Positions 1-14,600 of a stretch of 64,000 nt of DNA are shown here, piece after piece. This stretch comes from Aralia elata (Eukaryota > Streptophyta > Magnoliopsida > Apiales > Araliaceae): the NCBI GenBank assembly GCA_034770075.1, contig CM068383.1, positions 40,009,222-40,073,221 on the forward strand. The letters run 5' to 3'. Numbering within the stretch: position 1 is the stretch's first letter; each line of letters begins with the position of its first letter. Below the pieces are notes generated by a model. It made no database searches, was not told the origin of the DNA, and saw only the letters and a program-made list of their open reading frames with translations. The translations under genes were made by a program, and so were the position numbers.

Positions 1-173
1 ATTCACTATGTCCATTTTGGCAGTTTGACTGGTGTGACAGACCTTGAGTTTTCTGTTACAATTGAAGTATCTAGAATTGCGGTGCATTAGAGTAAAGCAC
101 TTTTTTTAACCTTAATCTTTGCTTATTTTCTTTTCAAAAAGAAATAGTTATTTTTGCTTGTTTTGTTTACCAG
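1..173 (+). other. End of a PRMT3 intron
   Basis: T-rich sequence ending in a pyrimidine tract and the acceptor CAG at 171-173. I see no coding sequence here. Confidence 0.6.
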
Positions 174-728
174 GTGGCACATAATAGATGTTGGGCTTGT
201 GGGATTAGCTTTCAGTCTAAGAAAGATCTACATGATCATCTGCATGAAATAGTCTCTTTTGATGAGACTAGACTTCCATGGGACGACGAGAAATATTTAA
301 ATCCCTTCATGCAAGAGGATCCACTCTTGTATAGTTTTACTGAAGATGATGAATGTGAAGATGATTTTAATAAATCAGCAGACAAGGAGGAACTAATGAG
401 TGTTTTGAGTACTTTCGAAAAGATTAATGTAGATTATGAAAACGATTTAGAAATGTTTCCATCTGATTTTAGTTCTTTGGAAAATGGATTGAAAGAGGTG
501 GTTGCTTCTGCTCCTGACAGCAACTTGGGCACAGAGATTCCATTAGAGAAGGTGATGCTTGGTAGTTGTAATACAAACAATGCGGGTTCATCTGGTACGA
601 AGATTAAAGATTTGCAGTTGAGAGTTTCTTCTTCGAAGATTGTAGAAAATGAAATAATAAAGGTGAATAAGAGTTATTTTGGATCATACGGTTCATTTGG
701 TATCCATAGGGAGATGATTAGTGACAAG
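174..728 (+). CDS. PRMT3: PRMT3 exon: zinc finger and acidic linker
   Basis: Begins after the acceptor ...TTTACCAG at 173 and ends before donor GTATG at 729, phase 0. The first codon GTG is internal valine, not a start. The exon codes the zinc finger and the Asp/Glu-rich linker before the catalytic domain. Upstream exons are missing from the window. Confidence 0.9.
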
Positions 729-2654
729 GTATGTTTTTCTATAGAATTGGTCTCATGAAAATGTTCTCGCGTAAGGTTTAATTTATTCTATCAGGTTTTT
801 AGTAGTTGAAAATCATAATCTTTTGGTTATGAAGGTAAGAACTGATGCATATAGACGAGCAATTTTGGATAATCCTTCTCTTCTAAAAGGAGCTGTTGTG
901 TTGGATGTAGGTTGTGGAACGGGCATATTAAGGTGAGTGATAGTTTTTTTCTCTTTTCTTGTATAGAGTTTCCTTTTCTATGGTGTTATTAATATTTCCC
1001 TCCTCTCTCTCTCTCTGTCTCTCTCTCTTTCATTGTTGTATCCAGCACCTTTTCTTCATTTATATAAGAAATATTGTCATATTCAGAATATTCATATGGG
1101 TAGGCCCTTTTTCTTAGAAACAGCCAAGAGGACGGAAATGGAAGTAGAAAAAGAAAGGAAACAAATGCAATGTAAAATTATTAAGGCTTAAATATAAATT
1201 ATTACCCTAAACTATTACCCTTTTTCTACTTCGGTGATCCACCTTTCAATTTTTTCAATTAGATGATTAAACTATTAATTTTTTCCACATTGATTCAATT
1301 GAAGTTGTCACGTCATTAATTGATGATGTGGCTTGACCACATATGGAAAGTCAATGCTAAAGTGGTAAAAATAAAATATTTTTAAATGACTTTTATCATT
1401 TGCAAATTTTAAATGGGTAAAAACGTAAAAGACATTTTATGATTCATATCAAAACAAAATCAATACTTTCTCTCTCTTTAGATCTGATTAATCTAGCAAC
1501 GCTACAAAAATGGATGAAAAAACGAAAATACCATCGTCATCTACTTAACCAATCGCCGCCGCTACCACCATCAACACCACCCTAACACACCCAAAGCCAC
1601 CATCAACACCACCTCTACATGCCCAAATATTAAATAAAAAAAAAGGTTAAAAAGGGTGCTTCCACAAAATCTCCAAATTACGAAAATAATCAAAACCCTA
1701 AACCAAGGACAATTCAGTAGAAAAATTGGAGATGGGTAGGAACGTTTGATGGCGACAGCGGTAGTGATAGTGTTTCCACTGTTGCACCAATGTTTTGTGC
1801 ATGTGTATGTATGCCTGTCTGTCGATGGGTGTGTAGTTGAGGAGCAGTGTCATAAGTTTCCCTCCAACAGCGGTTTCCGACAATTCGCCGCCGACGTTCA
1901 GATATTCACCGCTGAAGATTGTTTCCGGTGTCGATGGTTACGTGCTTGATTATATTTCTAATCCTCTTGTATGGGCAGTTCTTTCTCTCCTTAAAGTAGA
2001 ATCTATGTTTATTTGTGCAAGTTGAAGAAGGAAAACTAGCGAAGACTTCTTCACTTTTTATTCCACCAACTGGTATTCGAATCATGTTTAAGACTCTATT
2101 TTTATTGAGTGCAAAAATATAATTAAATAATTAATGAATGTAATAAATACTTTTTAAACATCTAGTTGGTTTTAATTAGATAATAATATTGTTTTTCTTG
2201 TTATTTGGAAATTTAGGTGTTAATGATAATAACAAGTAATATATTTTTTATTTATTATTTTTTACTTTTTAAAAATATAAAAAATCACCTCTTAAATTAA
2301 ATGTTTCCATTTTAAAAGTATTTTCAGTTTTTATTGTGAAATTGTAATGTTATATTACATTTATGCCCTTTTAATTTTTTTAAACGATTTAAATTAATTA
2401 CAAAATGAGTCTTCTTTTTTACACATTCACATCCCATGTGTTTAAGCCACGTTATCAATTAATGACGTGGCAACTTCAATTGAACCAAAGTGGAAAAAAT
2501 TAATAGTTTAATGACTTGATTGCAAAAATTGAAAGGTCGATCACCAAAGTGAAAAAAGGTCAATAGTTCATGGTAGTAATTTATATTTAAGCCAATTATT
2601 AAAGGAAGACTTATGTAAAACATCGGGGATGATGAAAGAACACCCCCCCTCCCC

Positions 2655-2685
<31 letters not shown>

Positions 2686-5600
2686 AAAACCCACCATCTC
2701 CTCCTCTTTTTCCTGTTAAATAGTGATTCTCAAATGCAGCAATTCAATAGTAGGGGAAATCTCTATAATATTCTTTCCTTGCTGCTTATGTGTTCTGGAC
2801 AGCTTTGATGTTCACTATACTCATTACCTCCCGCCTTGATATTTTGTATCTGCAAATATTTCTGCATTTTTTCTAGTTTTGAAATGTTATTTATTGATGC
2901 TGAAAATTCATTTAAATGATTCATGCATATGGTTGTGTGTGTGTGTGCGCGCATGCGCGTGCTCGTGCATCAGGCATCAGCGTTTCCATTCTTCATGCAT
3001 CTGCAAATTTTCCAAGGTAATTTTTAATCTTGTGAGTCGTTAAAATTTCTTATTGCGAGACATGAAGATTTCTATTTCAAAAAGATTGCATCACATTTGT
3101 TTTGTCAAACTGACTTTCCATAAAATCCTTTTTTGAATTGTTCATCCATCCTCTACTCATGTGGTAGTAGCTTCATTAAACTGAGAAATTTATTGGCTAT
3201 ATCGAATGCAACATTAAGTATATTAATTTTTGTGGCTATCCTTTTATAGTTTAATGAATTCTTGTAACGATCAGTTGAAATTGGGGATCAAAGTAGATGC
3301 GTTATGTACTGCAACAAGTTATTTTTTGATGCTTCATCATTTTATTCCTGTAACTATCTAGTTATCTATATGGCTCCACTTTTTCTACACTACCAACCTT
3401 TGCCAGACACTAAATTGTCAGCTTACTATTAACAAGGAATTAAGAAATTACATCTGGAAAACAAAAATTTGTTAAAAAGAAAAGAATTTTAAAAAGTTGC
3501 ACATAAAATCCGAGTGAGATTACTTGTTTGCTGGGGGATTACTATGTTCGTTACTGTTGACATTTGTACTTTGTTTTGCCTTAGGTTTGCATGTACTTGA
3601 ATAACTTTTCTTTCACCATTTTTTATAGAAGTCGATTAATTGAAATTAGCCATTACGTATCATGAGCCATCTTTTGGTTAATATATGAATTCGTTATCAG
3701 TTATTTTTAATAATTATTATATGTGTTTGACTGTGTTCATGATAGTAATTAATCATATTCTTACTCTTGTTTTCACTAGTCTGTTTGCAGCCCAGGCAGG
3801 GGCTTCCAGGGTTATAGCGGTTGAAGCAAGTGAAAAGATGGCTGCAGTAGCTACCCAAGTAACCTTCCTTTATTAGTGATTTCTCATCTCATGATTCCGT
3901 GCCTTCTTACTTTTTTTAGTTTTTTTTTTCTCTCTTCTTTTTCTCTTCCCATTTTATCGTGTCTCATCTTTTTTTTAATAGGCATTTTATCTTATCCTAT
4001 CTTATAAAATACATATACATGTGTGTATACACACACACACAACTTTGGTTTTAATATGTGCAGATTGCAAAAGATAATGGCCTTCTTTGGAGTGGAAGTC
4101 CAAATGAATATAAGAATCATGACACGGGGGTAATCAAAGTTGTTCATGGTATGGTCGAAGATCTCATTAGTTCCGGAAATATTCAACGCCAAAGTGTTGA
4201 TGTGTTACTAAGTGAATGGATGGGATATTGCCTACTCTATGAAACAATGCTCAGCTCTGTACTTACTGCACGGGATCAATGGTTGAAGCCTGGGGGTGCC
4301 ATTCTACCGGACACAACAACTATGGTGAGAAACTAGAGGATAACTTTGAACTCTCATGTACTCTTGACTTGGTTCTTGATTCAAGCTTATGTTTTCAGCT
4401 CTCCACAATTTTTATTTTTTTTCTAGTTTGTTGCTGGATTTGGAAAAGGTGCTACTAGTATTCCATTTTGGGAGAATGTGTATGGTTTTAGCATGTCTTG
4501 TGTTGGCAAGGAACTTGTTGAAGATGCTTCACGAGTTCCCATAGTGGATGTTGTAGATGATCAAGATATAGTGACTAATGCTGTGGTTCTCCAGGTTAGT
4601 TTTCTTTATATCCATGAGAGGAATACCAGTATTGGGGTATATAATAGTTGTTTTCTTTTTCTCTTGTTTGTATGATTTGATACTTCACAGATTATTGCAT
4701 TTAGATGGCTTCAATATACTAATAATAACTCCTCTGCCACATTCATCGCATTTATTTTATTTCTGTACGAAAATAATTGAAGAAGTGACTAAAAATGATT
4801 GTATTTTGTATTTTATTTTTGTCTGAAAGTGATTGCAGAAGTGACCGGAAATGATTGTATTTTGTTCGCCTGTCACTCATTTTGAGACAAATTAAGACAT
4901 GAAACTGACAGTCTTTATAGACTAAGGGTGTACATAGCTGCCTGTCTTTGACCATGTAAGGGATGCTATAGTTTTGCAAATTGGAAGACAAGGATTATCA
5001 TTGCTCATGAATCTTTAGGGCCACATAATAAAAATATCAACTTCTCATCTTAGAGAATAACTTTTTCTGATTGGAGAAAAAAAACAACATTCGGTAGGGA
5101 TTTAGCGAGGTACCGTACATCTTAGAGAACACAATGTTGAATATATTATTGGTTAATCTCAAGAATGATGAAGAAATGCCAAACCATTCTGGATTTTAAA
5201 ATTTTTTCGGCAAGTCCAAGTGACCAAGGCCTCTTGCCAATTCCTAAGTCCCAGAGCTAATAAAAAGTTTAATACCAAGTGTAAAGTATACTATGCTACT
5301 CATAATACTCGAGGCTTTTTATTCCTCTGATAAAAACTTCAATAGATATAATAGCCCTTGATCAGATCATATCTGGGTTTATGAAACAATTAGTTAATTC
5401 AAGAATAGACAACTGAATACTCCCTTGGTTCCATAAAAAAAGTTCCATTTGATTATTTTTTCCTCGTCCATTTGTGAAATCTTAAAATTCAAAATTGATG
5501 TGAATTTTTATGATTTTGACTAATAAAATAGTTAATATTGTAAACTACTTAAAATTTGATGTGTTCCGAATCATGGTATGAGAACGTAGTCACGTAGATA

Positions 5601-8600
5601 CCTTTTATATTTCACCAATAGGTAGTAGTTCCCCATACTCGATTTTGTTCTGCGTACCGACATTCCTAGCAACAATGCTTGGAAAGGAGGGAGTAGTATA
5701 TATGGATGACTTTACCTAAGATGATAGATTCCACGGCACGCTTGCGTGAGGTGGTCGTCGCCCGGATCGTTTTTAGCGAACTATGAAGGTGGAACAATCT
5801 CGACACCTCAACCCAACGCCTATAAAGAGACGAGAACCTTGGTACAATCGATCTTGTAAGGAAATCTGCGTTGAATGAATACCAACGACACCTAAACCCC
5901 ATAGTTATATGAAGCAGGAACCTCGGTACAATCGACGATTGATGCGGTAAAAGACGACACACACAACTATGTATTGTTGTATGATAAGTCAAATTGAATC
6001 TCAAAGAAAACTAAGAAATAACTTAAAAATTCTCAAAGAACCAAAAGATGAGAATTACCTCACAAAGTAATTTTATTGAATAAATCTAAATTGTTGTCTG
6101 AATTACCTCAGCTTATTCCCTATTTATACTAATAACAAGTAAACCTAATTACATAAGGAAATAAGAAATTGATTTGGAATCAAAATCTTAGCTAAAAAGA
6201 ATCCTAATTACATTAGAATCGGAAAATATAGCTAAAATCCCTTAAATGCCACACAAATCCGCTGAATCTGCGTTATGAGGCTGGGGCCTCGTTTTGTAGC
6301 TGAAAATGGGGCCGGGTCCTGGTTGTACAGAGAAGTCTGGGCCGGGGCCTCGTTTTGTACTATAAATGAGGCTGGGGCCTCGTTTGACAGAGAGAGCGGG
6401 GCTGGGGCCTAAAACTGCAGTTTAAAACGTGGTTGGGAATGCTCACTCGTATCACATTTATGATCTTTGAATCAATCTCCAATGCCTTTGAACTTGATTC
6501 CATGTCGTTCCAAACTTCTTAAATCAAACCAACAAGTCCCTCCTTGAAGCGTTTAGCTCGCGCTCTTGTCACGGGCCCAACGGGAACTTGCACTGGATCC
6601 GCTGCATGGTTGCCATTCATTCCTGAGCTAGGCATGTCCTCATCATTCCTCTCCTCTTGAAAAGGATTTGCCCTCAAATCATCACCTACATCAAACGGAC
6701 TCAAATCATTAACGTTGAATGTGGCACTAACATTATATTTACCAGGTAAATCCAGTTTGTAAGCATTGTCGTTGATCCGTTCGAGAACTTGAAAAGGACC
6801 ATCTCCCCTCGGAAGCAATTTCGACCGTCAAAGGCTGGAAATCGTTTTTTCCGCATGTGTAACCAAACCCAATCTCCAGGTTCAAAGATAACTTGACGCC
6901 GACCTTTGTTAGCTTGCTTTGCATATTGCTTCCTCCTCCTTTCAATGTTGAGCCGTGCTTTCTCATGTATCTGCTTAACAAATTTAGCCTTTTTCTTTCC
7001 ATCCATGTTAGTATATTCAGAAGTAGGTAATGGAGATAAATCCAATGGTGTTAAAGGATTAAAACCATACACAATTTCAAATGGAGAAAAATTAGTAGCA
7101 GAATGAACCGAACGATTATAAGCAAACTTAACATGTGGTAAACACTCTTCCCAGAATTTGATGTTCTTTTTAATGATAGCCCTTAACAGTGCAGACAAAG
7201 TTATTAACCACTTCAGTTTGACCGTCAGTTTGTGGTTGACAAGTGGTAGAAAATAACAGTTTAGTACCTAGCTTACACCACAATGTCTTCCAAAAGTAAC
7301 TCAAGAACTTAGTATCTTTATCAGAAACAATTGTTTTAGGCATATCATGTAAACGCACAATTTCTCTAAAAAATAAATCAGCAATATGGGAAGCATCATC
7401 AGTTTTGTGACATGGAATAAAGTGTGCCATCTTAGAAAACCAATCCACAACCACAAAAATTGAATTATGACCACGCTTAGACCTAGGTAATCCTAACACA
7501 AAATCCATAGAAAGATTAATCCAAGGTTCACTAGGTATAGACAATGGTGTATACAATCCATGCCGAACACGAGATTTAGACTGACGACAAGTAATGCATT
7601 TATCACAAATTCGTTCTACATCCCGTTTCATACGTGGCCAATAAAAAATGTTCACGTAAAACTGCAAAAGTCTTATCAACACCAAAATGACCCATTAAAT
7701 CACCCCCATGTGATTCTCTAACTAATAATTCACGTAAAAAACACGCAGGTATGCACAATTTATTTTCACGAAACAAAAACCCATCAACTTTAAAGTACTT
7801 ACCCACAACGTTCTTTTCACAATATTTATACTCTTCACCAAAATTATGGTCATCAACTTATAATTCTTTAATTCGTTTAAAACCAAGTAATTTAGTATCA
7901 ATAGTATTTAACAACACATACCTCCTCGAAAGAGCATCTGCAACGACATTCTCTTTACCTTACTTGTATCTGATGACATGGAAATGTCTTGATAAACTCC
8001 ATCCATCGCGCATGTCTCTTGTTCAATTTGTGCTGACCTTTCAAGTACTTCAATGATTCATGATCGGTGTGAATCACAAACTTCTTAGGCCATAGGTAGT
8101 GCTGCCATGTTTCCAACGCCCGAACCAATGTGTACAATTCCTTGTCATAAGTAGGATAGTTTAAAGCTGCCCCACTCAACTTCTCGCTGAAGTACGCCAC
8201 TGGTTTCCCTTCTTGCATCAGCACAACTCCAATCCCTAAACCTGAAGCATCACATTCAATCTCAAAAGTTTTAGAAAAATTAGGTAAAACAAGTAAAGGT
8301 GCATTAGTCAATTTATCTTTAATCAACTGAAACACCTTCTCCTGTTCATCACCCCACTTAAAGCCCACACTCTTCTTGATGACTTACGTTAGAGGCGTCG
8401 TGATATCGCTGAAGTTCCTCACGAAGCGTTGGTAAAAACTCGCGATTCCATGAAAGTTACGAACTTGACTTACATTTGTAGGACTCGGCCATTCCTGGAT
8501 TGCACATATCTTCTCCTCATCAACTTGTACTCCCTGTGAACTAACAACAAAGCCAAGGAACACAATTATATCCGTATAAAACGTGCATTTATTCATGTTA

Positions 8601-11600
8601 GCAAATAACTTTTCTTTCCTAAGTACATCTAAAATAGATTTTAAATGTAACGCATGCTCACCCAAGTTTTTGCTATAGATCAAAATATACCACAACATTT
8701 TCCAATGAATGGACGCAAAACATGATTCATTAAACGCATGAAAGTACTAGGTGCATTAGTTAAATCGAAAGATAACACTAACCACTCATAGAAACCATAT
8801 TTTGTTTTAAAAACTGTTTTCCACTCATCGCCCTCTTTCATTCGAATTTGATGATATCCACTTTTCAAATCAATTTTAGAAAACACTAATGACCCATGCA
8901 ATTCATCTAACATATCATCTAAGCGATGAATAGGATGTCGATATTTTACTGTAATATTGTTTACCGCTCGACAATCGATGCACATATGCCATTTTCCATC
9001 CTTCGTAGGCACTAGAATCACCGGAACTGCACATGGACTCATACTTTCCCTCGCGAACCCTTTCTCCATCAACTCTCCAACTTGCTTTTGCAACTCTTTT
9101 GTTTCTTAGGGATTGCTCCGATAAGTTGGACGGTTTGGAATGGTAGCACCGGGTACGAAATCAATTTGATGTTCAATTTTCCGAATAGGTGGTAAACCTT
9201 GTGGAAGTTCCTCGGGAAATACATCAACATAATCCTGCAAGAGAGATGCAACAACACTAGGCAAAACATAATTATTAGCGTTAGCATTCAAAAACGCCTC
9301 CTTATACCGAAATATAATCATCGGCTGTTTAGAAACCAAAACCCTCATATCACTCTTTTTTACATAAATATTTGTTTTTCTCTATTCATCTCTCTCTTAT
9401 TTTCCCCTTATTTTTCTTTTTTTCACTCTCTTTTTCTTTGTACATGATCTTTTTGTAAATGTAATTGATCCTCATGAACTTGTTTCGGCGACATAGGACA
9501 TAGAGTGATTTTTCGTTGATTGTGCACAAATGAGTATTTATTAGTAAAACCATCATGCTTCACCCTCCTATCAAATTGCTATGGTCTTCCAAGTAACACA
9601 TGACCTGCCTGCATCGGAACCACATCGCACAATACTTCATCCACATATCGATCAATAGTAAATGGCACCTGCATCGGAACCACATCGCACATTACTTCAT
9701 CCACATATCGATCAATAGTAAATGGCACCAATACCTGCTTAGTTACTTTTATATCACCACTATCGTGGAGCCATTGCAATCGGTAAGGTTGAGGATGTCT
9801 AGTTGTTGGCAGCCCTAGCTTCTCCACCATGGTAGTACTCGCCACATTGGTGCAACTCCCACCATCAATTACCACACAACAAATTTTCCCATGAACAAGG
9901 CACCTTGTGTGGAATAGATTCTCTCGTTGCTCTATGATTTCTTCCTTCACCTTTGTGCTAATAGCCCTCCTAGTAACCAACACCTCTCTATGGATAGCGA
10001 TCTCCTTCTCATCTATCTCCTTCAAAGGCGGCATAGAATCAGCATCACTATCCTCCTCGATTTCCACCTCACCATTATCAAGTAACAACATAGTCCGTTA
10101 ATTTGGACATTGGCTCGAAATATGACCCCTGCCTTGGCATTTAAAGCATTTAATATAACGATTACGACCAAAAGAAGGTTCAGATTTACCTTGATTTCCA
10201 TGGCTGATAGCTTCCTTTTTCGGCTCTATTTTGGGTTTGTTCACGACTGACTTCTCTTGTTTCACCACATTAGGCTTCCAAGATCAACCCGTTGAAGACA
10301 ATGATCGCTGTCCACCTCTCCTCTTGAGTTGCTTCTCTATCTTGATGGTCATGTGTGGCATGTCTTCCAATTCCACATAATGTTGACGCTCCACCAAATC
10401 CGCGATATCCCAATTCAACCCTGCCAAAAATCTGGCTAATGTCGCCTCACGATCCTCCACAATGTTAGCTCTAGTCATTAGCATCTCCATCCCCTTGAAG
10501 TAGTCCTCTACGCTCCTACTTCCTTGCTTCAAATTTTGCAAATTCCGGAATAAATCTCGGTGGTAGTGGCTAGGCACGAACCGCTTCTTCATCACGGTTT
10601 TCATCTCTTCCCAAGTTTCAATTGGAGCCTCTCCACATCTCCTCCGACTAGTCATCATCTGATCCCACCAAGTAACTGCATAATCCGAAAATTCTGTAGC
10701 GGTAAGTTTGACTTTCTTGAGTTCCGAGTAATTGTGGCAGTCAAACACCCACTCCAGGTATGCCTCATGATCACTCCTACCTTGAAAAGTTGGAATTTTC
10801 ATTTTGATGCTATCCAAGTTACCATCTTCTCTGTTCCGAACTCCTCTCTCCCTAGCACCCCTTTGCCTTCGATGGATGAACTCACGATCGTCCTGTTCGC
10901 TAAATCCTCCATAATAATTTTCCTTCGTTCTAGCTCCTCTTTGATGTGTTCTCCCCTGTTGACGTGCCCCATGAGGATGTTGAAACTGATTTCCTTGGGA
11001 CACACTCATTTGATCAAAACGCTCGTTCACTTGCTCCATCGTCATATCCAACTTTCTAGTAAATTGCTTCATCATGACTTCCATCACAAATTTTGCATCG
11101 AACTTTGATGGAGTCTCCTCCATAGCACCTTTATCCTTTGAGCTAGACATGATTTTGCTGCAAAACAAGGGTTAGTAGAAAACAATTTTCTCACCACTCC
11201 CTTACGTGTTTCGCTCGAATTACTGTCTCTCGTGTATATACTCAAAAAATTGGCTTTTACCCTCAAATATTCTCATGACTCGTGCCTTTTACCTCTCAAT
11301 ATTCTCTCTAATAGGTTCTTTTCGAATCCACCAAACAAAAATCACAGCTCACTAATCAATTCAAAAATAACTTATCAAGAACAAAATATAAAAGATATGA
11401 CTTTTAATGATCGCAAACAATCGAAATAACGGAAATACTAATAATATCAAATTTTCTATTTTTTTTCTTTTTTTTCCCGACTAAATAATCAAACTTGAAA
11501 TTAAAGATAGATAACTAGCTAGAAAACCTAGTTTTGATACCAAATGATAGACTCTACGACACGCTTGCGTGAAGTGGTCGTCGCCCAGATCGTTTTTAGC

Positions 11601-14600
11601 AAGCTATGAAGGTGTTACAATTTCGACACTTCAACCCAACGCCTATAAAGAGACGAGAACCTTGGTACAATCGATCTTGTAAGGAAATCTGCGTTGAATG
11701 AATACCAACGACACCTAAACCCTGCCGTAGTTATATGAAGTAGGAACCTCAGTACAATCGACGATTGATGCGGTAGAAGACGCCACACACAACTATGTAT
11801 TGTTGTATGATAAATCAAATTGAATCCCAAAGAAAACTAAGAAATAACTTAGAAATTCTCAAAAAACCAAAAGATGAGAATTACCTCACAAAGTAATTTT
11901 ATTGAATAAATATGAATTGTTGTCTGAATCACCTCAGCTTATTCCCTATTTATACTAATAACAAGTAAACCTAATTACATAAGGTGATAGACTCCACGGC
12001 ACGCTTGCGTGAGGTGGTCGTCGCCCGGATCGTTTCCAGTGAGTTATAAGGTGGAACGCTCACAACATCTCAACCCAACGTCTATATTGAGACGAGAACC
12101 TTGGTACAATTGTTTGCGCAAGGAAGTTTGCGTTGAATGGAACATCAATGACAACTTGACCCTCGCTTATATGTAAGCGGTAACCTTGGTACAATCAACG
12201 ATTGATGCGGTAGAAGACGCCACACACAACTAGGTATTGTTATATGATAAGTGAATAATTGAATCTCAAAGAATAAACTAAGAAATAACTTAGGAATTCT
12301 TCAAAGAACCAAAAGTAGAGAATAATCTCACAAGAAAATTGTATTGAATAAATCTGATGTCCTTTTGGAATTACATTCATAACTAATATTTATACTACTA
12401 GAAAATAACCCTAATTACATAACGAAATAACAAATTAATTTGGAATGAAAATCCTAGCTAAAAAACTTCTTAATTACATTAGAATTAAAACTAATTTTTT
12501 TAGATTCCAAGAATCAGAAAAATTGAAGTTGAATCCCACAATTGACGTGCAATAGATTTTCCTTGTCGCACTCGGATCTTCTTGCCGCGTGAATACCTAA
12601 ATTGCCGCGACCAATTAGCAATTCGGAAGTTAAATTGCCGCGTGAAAGCTGAAATTCTGTGAACCGCGTGAAGCTAGGGTGGGTGAATATGATTTGGCTT
12701 TATTTGACTTTAGCTTGCGGAATATGAATAATCTTTAGCTTGTTGAATCCTTGGGCTGCTAGGAATTCGTGTCCTCCAATTGGAATGCATGACAAAGCTT
12801 GCATGTACTTGATGATTGCATGGTACTTTGCAATATGTAATGAATCCTTTTACAAGTTGGTTGAATATGTTATCTAGATTTCCCCACGTTAGTATTGCAT
12901 ATCCATGCTAAATATACTATGCCTTAATAAGACCCCACGTGCTTGCTTGTTGTAATGCTTCCTGTGCTGAATTGGAACATGATATAAACCGTGGCCCACA
13001 TGTTTTAATATGTCCCATAATGTTAGACCCACTATGCCCATAACATCTACATATAAAATCCGTGCATGTGAATCACTTAATCTGAAATCAATTAGATAAT
13101 CTGTGCATGGGCTGAATTAAATTAGTCAATTGGGTCAGTCCATTTGGACTTTAATTTGACATTATTTGGCTTGCTGAATATGTTGAATTTAGAAGACCCA
13201 AATCATTCAATTTATCTTTCCCTCGCGGTCCGCTTGAATTGAGCTTCATTTTAAGCAACCTTGAACACATTTCAGCCCAATTATTTAGAACCATTCGATG
13301 AACCCTTGGAACTTGAGTTGAGTTATTAATGTTTGATGCGAACCTGATCAGGATCGTATCATTCCCCTCCTCTTGAGAAGGATTTGTACTCAAATTTGAC
13401 ATCCCCTCCTCTTGGAAAGGATTAGCCCACAAATTTGATCCTATATAAAAACAAACTAAGTTAGCAACTAAAACAAAAATGCAATCAAAATTACTACCTA
13501 ATAAAATAAACGCATATGAAATAAAATAAACGCAAGTAAAACTATGAAAAACTCTTTATCTCCTTTTGGATCAAATATCAGTATGTAGAACCCTTCACGA
13601 TGCATATCCATCCATCTACGAATCCCTGGATCAAAAGACAATCTGATGATCTCATTCATCCGTAAATATATCCATTGACGAATTTCCGGATAAAAAGTAA
13701 ATCTTATGATCTCGATCATTCGCACTAACATCCATTCCATTGCACCTGGATCAAATAACAATCTTTGAAACTTTTCACATCGTATATGCAAATACACATG
13801 AATTCCTGGATTAAACAAAAAACAAAACAAATCAACATGTATCTTTTGTCTAATCACGGAAAACTCAAGAAACTCAAATTTACACGCATAGTTTACTAGA
13901 ACAATATTCAAAACACTTCCCTGTAGACTCTTAATGCATTGTTCGAATGAATTTACACAATGAATCATACTTTTTTCCCTCTTTGAGTAAAATAAACCAT
14001 CTCGAATCTGCAAAACAAAATTAACCCATCCCTTTCCAATGACATTAATAAATTCAGAATCAAGTAATGACATCAATGGAATAAAAAGGTCACTTCTAAC
14101 TACACCAGACGAAAACTCAATAGCATATTGACGATGATCACAAACAAACTCAACACATGCTAAAGAATTTTTCCAAGCGTTGACAAAAATAGGAATATCA
14201 TCGACCCAGATAATAACAAATTTTCCCATGAATGAATGCAAAATATGATTTAATACGAAAACATTTAGTGCATTAGTTAATCCAATTGATCTAACTAAAC
14301 AAGCATGCAAATCATATCTCACTCTAAGATGATGATAAACACTTTTCAAATCAATTTCAAATAATAGTAAGTCATGTAATGAAGATTGCTCTAATGGAAT
14401 GACATGATTACTACCACTGTCAACTAACGACAAATTATGTAAAGATTGAATAGCATGAAAACCTAACTTAATATATGGACAAGAAAACCTAGAATGAATT
14501 TCATGCAAATAAGAACAATGAAAACGAGAATAGACAACATGATCATAAACTAACTCAACAAATATCAAATACCTCCATAGTTTATGATAAAGACGATTCT

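Larger units (their letters stand above)
933..3779 (+). other. PRMT3 intron (2.8 kb) with a Mutator-like insertion
   Basis: Starts GTGAGT and ends CACTAG. Contents: a CT-rich microsatellite at 998-1030, the MULE at 1185-2593, a C homopolymer at 2654-2675, a GT/GC alternating tract at 2935-2970, then AT-rich sequence to 3779 with nothing recognisable. Confidence 0.85.
5722..6645 (-). repeat. 3' LTR of D (924 bp)
   Basis: On the minus strand it runs from TGATGAGGACATGCC to GGAGTCTATCA-type end (TGATAGATTCCAC on +). The start is set by the polypurine tract directly beside it and by the same start in the 5' LTR at 19231. The first ~125 bases still code the end of pol (6519-6645). Confidence 0.85.

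Noticed and set aside
174..176. GTG as PRMT3 start codon
   Set aside because: It follows a splice acceptor and is an internal valine; the conserved N-terminus lies upstream of the window.
1698..2025. Short open frames on both strands in the MULE
   Set aside because: Short, overlapping on opposite strands and without transposase motifs.
2459..2677. Glycine-rich protein frame on the minus strand
   Set aside because: Its glycines come from the poly-C tract and it ends inside the MULE; no gene support.
10560..11108. Plus-strand 182-codon frame
   Set aside because: Shadow of the D gag on the other strand.
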